From contig JAHQVL010000090.1 of assembly GCA_019634345.1 (NCBI GenBank), forward strand, positions 1 through 37,512: 37,512 nt of DNA, written 5' to 3'. The DNA is from Rhodothermaceae bacterium. Lineage in GTDB: Bacteria > Bacteroidota > Rhodothermia > Rhodothermales > JAHQVL01. Below, piece after piece: positions 33,370 through 37,512 of this stretch (positions are counted from its first letter, which is position 1; each line of letters begins with the position of its first letter). Below the pieces are notes generated by a model that saw only the letters and a program-made list of their open reading frames with translations, searched no databases and was not told the DNA's origin. The position numbers and the translations under genes are program-made.

Positions 33370-34926
33370 CTAATCTAAGCGGATAGTTTCTATCCCGATC
33401 AACCCCCCATACGTATTAAATATATATAGCTTGCCTTCTGAAATGCTGTTTGTACGAAGGTGATTGATTGCATCAACTCTTTTTGAAACGGGCAACACAT
33501 TTTTATTTATAAGCATTTGTATTTGGGTAGAAAACGCTCGATCCTCTCCCATAAATACGATTACTCCGTTGGTACGATCATCGGTGACTTGTGCGAAAAG
33601 TGCTTGTTCAGAAGTTGATGAGCTCTCTACGGTATCGGCATATCGGTATAAAAATCTTGACCTGTCAAGGCTGTAAAAGAGAGCAATGTTCAGAAGTATC
33701 ATTAATATGAAAACAGGGAGGAATACCCATCTTTTGTCAATGGAAGTGATTTTTTTATCAGACTCGAAATCTACTCCGTTGTAGAGAATAGGTAGAAGTA
33801 AACAGAAAGGAATGGATGCCTTCAGGGTGGAAAAATCGTGCGTACTGGAAAATTGCAAAAAAATCGTATGGTGGAGCAAGATCGGTATAAATGTGAGAGT
33901 AAATAGAAAACCTGACTCAGCAGTGAGGTAGTTTTTTTTCTTCTTGGATATCAAGAACAAAGCAAAAAAAGCAGCAATGAGCATAAGATTGGCTCTAGGA
34001 AGATGGCCATAATAGGATAAGACGCGCTGCATCTGAAGCTTGACAAAGTAAAACGCGTGTTCATTGATTCCATTTCTATCCGCGTATTTCGAGATGGAGG
34101 TGTCCAGAAAGGCTTCTAATCCGTCGATGGCGGCGTACTGGTATAACGTGAGTCCGAGGGCTAGTAAAGTAGCCCCGGCTATGATCAGAAGTGTGCGTAG
34201 ATAGATGGGCTCCCTAGTTGATCTGTACAAGGCATACATAAATAAGGTTGCACTTACAAAAAGGCCAAGCCACTCCGTATAGATGAGGAGAAAATTGGTT
34301 ATAAAAAAGAGGGTTAGCACGCCTCTGCTGGAAATGTGATCGCGTTTAAATATCAAGAAAGAAAGCAGTAGGTAAGCGACCCAGAATAGCTGAACCAGCG
34401 TGTCTGCAAAATACATGTATACATGACACCAGAGGGTTTGGGCAGAAAAGATGTATAAAGAGCTTGCAAGTAGGGCAGGAGTATACAACATTCCGGTTAT
34501 TTTCCTCTCAAACAACACGCAGATAAGCATATAGAGTAGACCTGCGATTAGGCCCTGTACCAGAATGTTAAGTATAAATAGGCCAATTATATTGGGCTTA
34601 AGAAGAAGTACAGTAAAAAAGAGATATGAAAGGTAAAAACTAAAAGGAGGGTAAGAAACATAGTAATAGTTACCCTGATCGTCAGGTAAGCCGCTTCCCA
34701 AGCTGCGCATGTTTCTATTTGTTTCAGCTGGGTAAGTATAGACAGGATTAAATTTGTATGCACCAATTCCTTCGGAATGCCAGATCTGATTAGTCATGAT
34801 TACATGAGTACTCAGCCAGGTATGACTGCCTTGAACAGGATCAGTGATTGCCGGCCATCTTATTACGGTAGAAGTCAATAAGAGAATGCAAATGCAAAGT
34901 AAAGGATAGGATTTAAGCGTACTCAT
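33370..34926 (-). CDS. GT-C-like membrane protein, tandem paralogue 1
   Basis: A 518-residue protein with about 11-12 transmembrane helices and a soluble C-terminal tail. It shares with the adjacent 526-residue protein the first loop (IRWPAITDPVQGSHTWLSTH, IWHSEGI, FNPVYTY), GNYYYVSYPP (85-94), LWCHVYMYFADTLVQLFW and the order of helices; elsewhere they differ a lot, so the duplication is old. It probably acts in extracytoplasmic sugar transfer, but neither donor nor acceptor is known. It lies between the FAD oxidoreductase (39 bp upstream) and its paralogue (34 bp downstream), all on the minus strand. Confidence 0.75.
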   Translation of the reverse strand: MSTLKSYPLLCICILLLTSTVIRWPAITDPVQGSHTWLSTHVIMTNQIWHSEGIGAYKFNPVYTYPAETNRNMRSLGSGLPDDQGNYYYVSYPPFSFYLSYLFFTVLLLKPNIIGLFILNILVQGLIAGLLYMLICVLFERKITGMLYTPALLASSLYIFSAQTLWCHVYMYFADTLVQLFWVAYLLLSFLIFKRDHISSRGVLTLFFITNFLLIYTEWLGLFVSATLFMYALYRSTREPIYLRTLLIIAGATLLALGLTLYQYAAIDGLEAFLDTSISKYADRNGINEHAFYFVKLQMQRVLSYYGHLPRANLMLIAAFFALFLISKKKKNYLTAESGFLFTLTFIPILLHHTIFLQFSSTHDFSTLKASIPFCLLLPILYNGVDFESDKKITSIDKRWVFLPVFILMILLNIALFYSLDRSRFLYRYADTVESSSTSEQALFAQVTDDRTNGVIVFMGEDRAFSTQIQMLINKNVLPVSKRVDAINHLRTNSISEGKLYIFNTYGGLIGIETIRLD

Positions 34927-34965
34927 CCGTATTACGTGCTGGCATGATACCGTCTAAGAATGGCA

Positions 34966-36384
34966 TTATAGTTTTTGTAGCCCTGTTTCAGTAATAAGAG
35001 CTGATTCCTGGTAACTTTCGTAGTTCGTGTTTACTTCCCAGAGGCTTTGGGTGGAATTGTTCAATACTTTATCTGCAGCAAGGATACCCATCAAAATACT
35101 GTGGTCCTGGTTATTGTATTTAAACGCTCCGTATCGACCAATTGCAGTCAGATTGTCGAAGCCATTCAAGTATTCTTCTATTGGCTTTAAGTGGGTTTTA
35201 TATCCCTTGTCGTAGACGGGATAACACCTGTTAATTCTTATGACCTTACCATCGGTAATCTGGGAAGGCTCAACAAGTCCTGTTTTAGTGATTTCTTCTT
35301 TTCCCAGGTTGATGAGCTCTTGATCCGTTTGATTCCAAAGTGGCTCGTGATTATAACTCCAGTATTCCAGTGCCAGGATGGTTGATTGTTCGGATCCATA
35401 CAGGTGAGGAGACCAGTTTCTGAAGTTTGTGACTCGTCCTAGTTTTAGGTTGGGGTCATGGATGTATATCCAATTATCGGGGAATAGTGAATCCGACTGA
35501 ATATGGAGATAGACCAAAATGGTGTTTCGAAATCGCAGCGATTCAACGTGTTTGAGGATCTCTGGAGACACCTTGGGTAACCTCTTTACTAGAAGCGTCA
35601 GCGGCATGGATGAAATCACATGATCATAAACCATTTCGCTTGAATCCTCCATGTGAAGAGCGATTTTACCACTATCCAGCGGTGAGACGCGGTGGACAGG
35701 TCTATTCAAGTAGATCACGTTACCCTGCTCCTTAATTCGCTCAGCCATGGTTTCATAGACATATCCCGACCCGGAATGTGGATATGCAAAGCGGTCGACC
35801 AATGTTTTATGTTTGTTGCCTCTACCTTGCAACATTGCGTTTTTGACGGCTTCAAGTAGTGATAATTTTTTTATGCGTTGGGACGCAAAGTCTGCATCCA
35901 GTTCCTTGCAACTGATACCCCATAATTTCTCGCTATATGATTTGAAGAAAATATTGAACAGATGCCTACCAAATTGGCTAACCACCCAGTTTTCAAAGGA
36001 ACCATCCTGTTTTACAGGATGTATTCGCTCTTGCATATAGCTCGAAAGGCACCTGACTGCTTGTGGGAGTCCGAGGTTAGCTAGGGTATTGCCTAAATTG
36101 AGCGGGTAATTGAAGAATTTTTTCTTGTAGTAGATCCGAGTAAGTCTCTCAACCATTTCATAATTGGACTCTACTACTTCAAGCCATAGCTTGTTAACTT
36201 GCCTGTCTGTACTGAAGAACCGATGAGGGCCAAGATCGACTCTTTGATTCCATAGTGTAATAGACCTTGATAACCCTCCAACAGAGTGGCTCGCTTCATA
36301 CACGTCAACGTCTATTCCTGCTTTTGACAATTGATATGCGGCAGTCAATCCAGCAGGGCCGGCACCGATTATTCCGACTTTCAT
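34966..36384 (-). CDS. FAD-dependent oxidoreductase, UDP-galactopyranose mutase/protoporphyrinogen oxidase-like
   Basis: A 472-residue flavoprotein of the NAD(P)/FAD amine-oxidase superfamily. The N-terminal Rossmann motif is GIIGAGPAGLTAAYQLSKAG (4-23), with EASHSVGGLSRS and LGPHRFFS following. The middle holds FFKSYSEKLWGISCKELD, and the C-terminal flavin-binding end has YPVYDKGY and IGRYGAFKYNNQDHSILMG. These blocks are typical of UGM-like enzymes often found in glycan gene clusters, annotated variously as protoporphyrinogen oxidase or NAD(P)-binding protein. The placement at the head of an operon with two GT-C-like proteins favours sugar-nucleotide or lipid-linked sugar chemistry over haem synthesis. 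It is divergent from the HTTM gene. Confidence 0.85.
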   Translation of the reverse strand: MKVGIIGAGPAGLTAAYQLSKAGIDVDVYEASHSVGGLSRSITLWNQRVDLGPHRFFSTDRQVNKLWLEVVESNYEMVERLTRIYYKKKFFNYPLNLGNTLANLGLPQAVRCLSSYMQERIHPVKQDGSFENWVVSQFGRHLFNIFFKSYSEKLWGISCKELDADFASQRIKKLSLLEAVKNAMLQGRGNKHKTLVDRFAYPHSGSGYVYETMAERIKEQGNVIYLNRPVHRVSPLDSGKIALHMEDSSEMVYDHVISSMPLTLLVKRLPKVSPEILKHVESLRFRNTILVYLHIQSDSLFPDNWIYIHDPNLKLGRVTNFRNWSPHLYGSEQSTILALEYWSYNHEPLWNQTDQELINLGKEEITKTGLVEPSQITDGKVIRINRCYPVYDKGYKTHLKPIEEYLNGFDNLTAIGRYGAFKYNNQDHSILMGILAADKVLNNSTQSLWEVNTNYESYQESALITETGLQKL

Positions 36385-36433
36385 TCTCCACGAGGGTTGG
36401 TTTTGAAGGTGTAAATTGTATATGAGGGTCTTG

Positions 36434-36482
36434 TTTAAGCTGGAAAGAGGTACTGCATAATATAAGCTTAAATTTCCGTACA
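36434..36482. promoter_or_regulatory. Inverted repeat between divergent FAD oxidoreductase and HTTM genes
   Basis: TTTAAGCT (36434-36441) and AGCTTAAA (36475-36482) are perfect arms 33 bp apart in the 218 bp divergent promoter region. This could be a two-site operator; the arms are short, so chance is possible. Confidence 0.25.
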
Positions 36483-36602
36483 GCTAAATATTCGTTACAA
36501 AGTCAAATTGAAAAGAAATAGCTCCCCTTATGTTCGTGAAAATAGAAATTATTGTTTAGTTATGAAGCAGGGAGGTATGAAAATAGAGGTGTATTTGACA
36601 CA

Positions 36603-37512
36603 ATGAAGAATATCTACGAGCGTGCAGAATCCTTGTTGGGTATAGATGCAAGATCTTTAGGGCTATTCCGAATCGCTCTAGGTGTTGTTCTGTTGTATGA
36701 TTTGGTTATCCGATCGTTTTCCTTGAATGCCCACTATACTGATCAAGGGATTGTGTCTCGGCATGTTTTAAAAGGCCTTTCTGATAATCCCATATTGCTT
36801 TCATTGAATATGCTCTCAGGAGATCCGCTTTGGCAAGGACTCCTGTTTTTTCTTGCTGCCTGCTTTACTGTCTGCTTGATTATTGGTTACAGGAGCCAAT
36901 TGGCGTGTTTTGGGTGTCTTGTTCTGATGCTTTCTATTCATGTGCGAAATCCTTTTGTAAACAATCTAGGCGATTGGTTTCTTTTGCACCTGTTGTTTTG
37001 GGGGTGTTTGTTGCCGCTGGGAGTGCGGTTTTCAATCGATGTACGTAGGCTGCCTTCGCTGAGGCAGTTACCCAGGCAAATTCTGAGCATTGCAACATTA
37101 GGTGTTTTGGTTCAAATTGCGGCTCTCTATTTTTTCTCTGTCTTAAAAAAAAATAGTCCTGTTTGGCATACGGATGGGACCGCGATTCATTATGCATTAA
37201 GGCTTGACCGATTCGTTACGCATATCGGAGAATGGGTTCTTTCTCTGCCTTATGATTGGTTAACCACATTGACATCCGCAACGCTATTCCTTGAACAGTG
37301 GGGGCCTATTCTGTTGTTTATTCCGTTTTTTATAGGACCTATCCGTATTGTCCTTGTGAGTGGTTTTGTGCTGTTTCATAGTGGGCTGGCTTTGACCCTT
37401 GAGCTTGGGATATTCCCTTTTGTTTGCATCAGTGCATGGTTCCTTGTGCTGCCTGGTCTATTTTGGGAAACTCTCATTTCGTTTAGATACAGGAAGCCGA
37501 GGAGAAATATAC
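36603..37512 (+). CDS. HTTM domain membrane protein (cut by window edge)
   Basis: An open frame from ATG 36603 continues to the right edge without a stop, giving the first 303 residues. It matches the HTTM domain, the membrane part also found in vitamin K-dependent gamma-carboxylase: RSLGLFRIALGVVLLYDLVI (about 17-36), HYTDQGIVSRHVL, then IHVRNPFVNNLGDWFLLHLL and FWGCLLPLGVRFSIDVR. About six to seven hydrophobic segments are visible. Bacterial HTTM proteins have no settled function; a few act in carboxylation and many sit near envelope genes. It is divergent from the FAD oxidoreductase operon. An in-frame shadow at 36830 is not a separate gene. Confidence 0.85.
   Translation, partial: MKNIYERAESLLGIDARSLGLFRIALGVVLLYDLVIRSFSLNAHYTDQGIVSRHVLKGLSDNPILLSLNMLSGDPLWQGLLFFLAACFTVCLIIGYRSQLACFGCLVLMLSIHVRNPFVNNLGDWFLLHLLFWGCLLPLGVRFSIDVRRLPSLRQLPRQILSIATLGVLVQIAALYFFSVLKKNSPVWHTDGTAIHYALRLDRFVTHIGEWVLSLPYDWLTTLTSATLFLEQWGPILLFIPFFIGPIRIVLVSGFVLFHSGLALTLELGIFPFVCISAWFLVLPGLFWETLISFRYRKPRRNI

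Noticed and set aside
1..37512. CRISPR arrays, tRNA or rRNA genes, insertion sequences, prophage or defence islands
   Set aside because: No repeat-spacer pattern, cloverleaf with a GTTC T-loop, transposase/integrase motif or known defence gene set was seen on either strand.

Overview
The window looks like a chromosomal segment from a Gram-negative bacterium of the Rhodothermota/Balneolota (Bacteroidota-related) type. Two secreted proteins end in a type IX secretion (T9SS) C-terminal domain with the YPNPFNPTT motif. A family-B DNA polymerase appears to start at the left edge. Housekeeping genes are of bacterial type and base composition is moderate. There is no rRNA, tRNA, CRISPR array, transposase, integrase or phage module, and all genes look intact except the two cut by the window edges.

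Left part (1-7.4 kb): the N-terminus of a family-B DNA polymerase (minus, cut by the edge), an ABC ATPase with unusual Q- and H-loops, a ComF phosphoribosyltransferase, and a three-PAS hybrid histidine kinase whose receiver domain lacks the phospho-acceptor Asp. A 99-residue orphan protein, a DUF3524 (GTDC1/queuosine mannosyltransferase-like) glycosyltransferase and a GT4 glycosyltransferase follow. A hairpin at 7363-7391 separates the last of these from the convergent NADP-isocitrate dehydrogenase gene.

Middle (7.4-15.4 kb): icd, a polyprenol-phosphate sugar transferase of DPM1 type, and an ECF sigma / zinc anti-sigma pair, all on the minus strand. Across a roughly 300 bp regulatory region lie pdhA, pdhB and pdhC (pyruvate dehydrogenase E1 alpha, E1 beta, E2, without E3), coupled to a calcineurin-like phosphoesterase.

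Centre (15.4-28.1 kb, all plus): two secreted cohesin-like T9SS proteins closed by a terminator; the lipid II flippase amj with a UbiA-like prenyltransferase; asnS with a charged helical insertion; a SIMPL-domain exported protein paired with an iodotyrosine-deiodinase-like flavoprotein; the heat-shock set hrcA-grpE-dnaJ without dnaK; and a flavin reductase-like protein.

Right part (28.1-37.5 kb): a membrane-glycan region. A large polytopic membrane protein is coupled to a GT2 enzyme. On the opposite strand lies an operon of a UGM-like FAD oxidoreductase, two tandem paralogous GT-C-like membrane proteins and a TIGR02757 protein. An HTTM membrane protein runs off the right edge. Together with amj, the UbiA homologue and the other glycosyltransferases, this suggests considerable investment in lipid-linked glycans of the cell envelope. 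No single system here is proven to be novel. The best leads are the bacterial DUF3524 enzyme with its orphan neighbour, the cohesin-module secreted pair, the tandem GT-C operon, the pseudo-receiver kinase, and the IYD-like enzyme.
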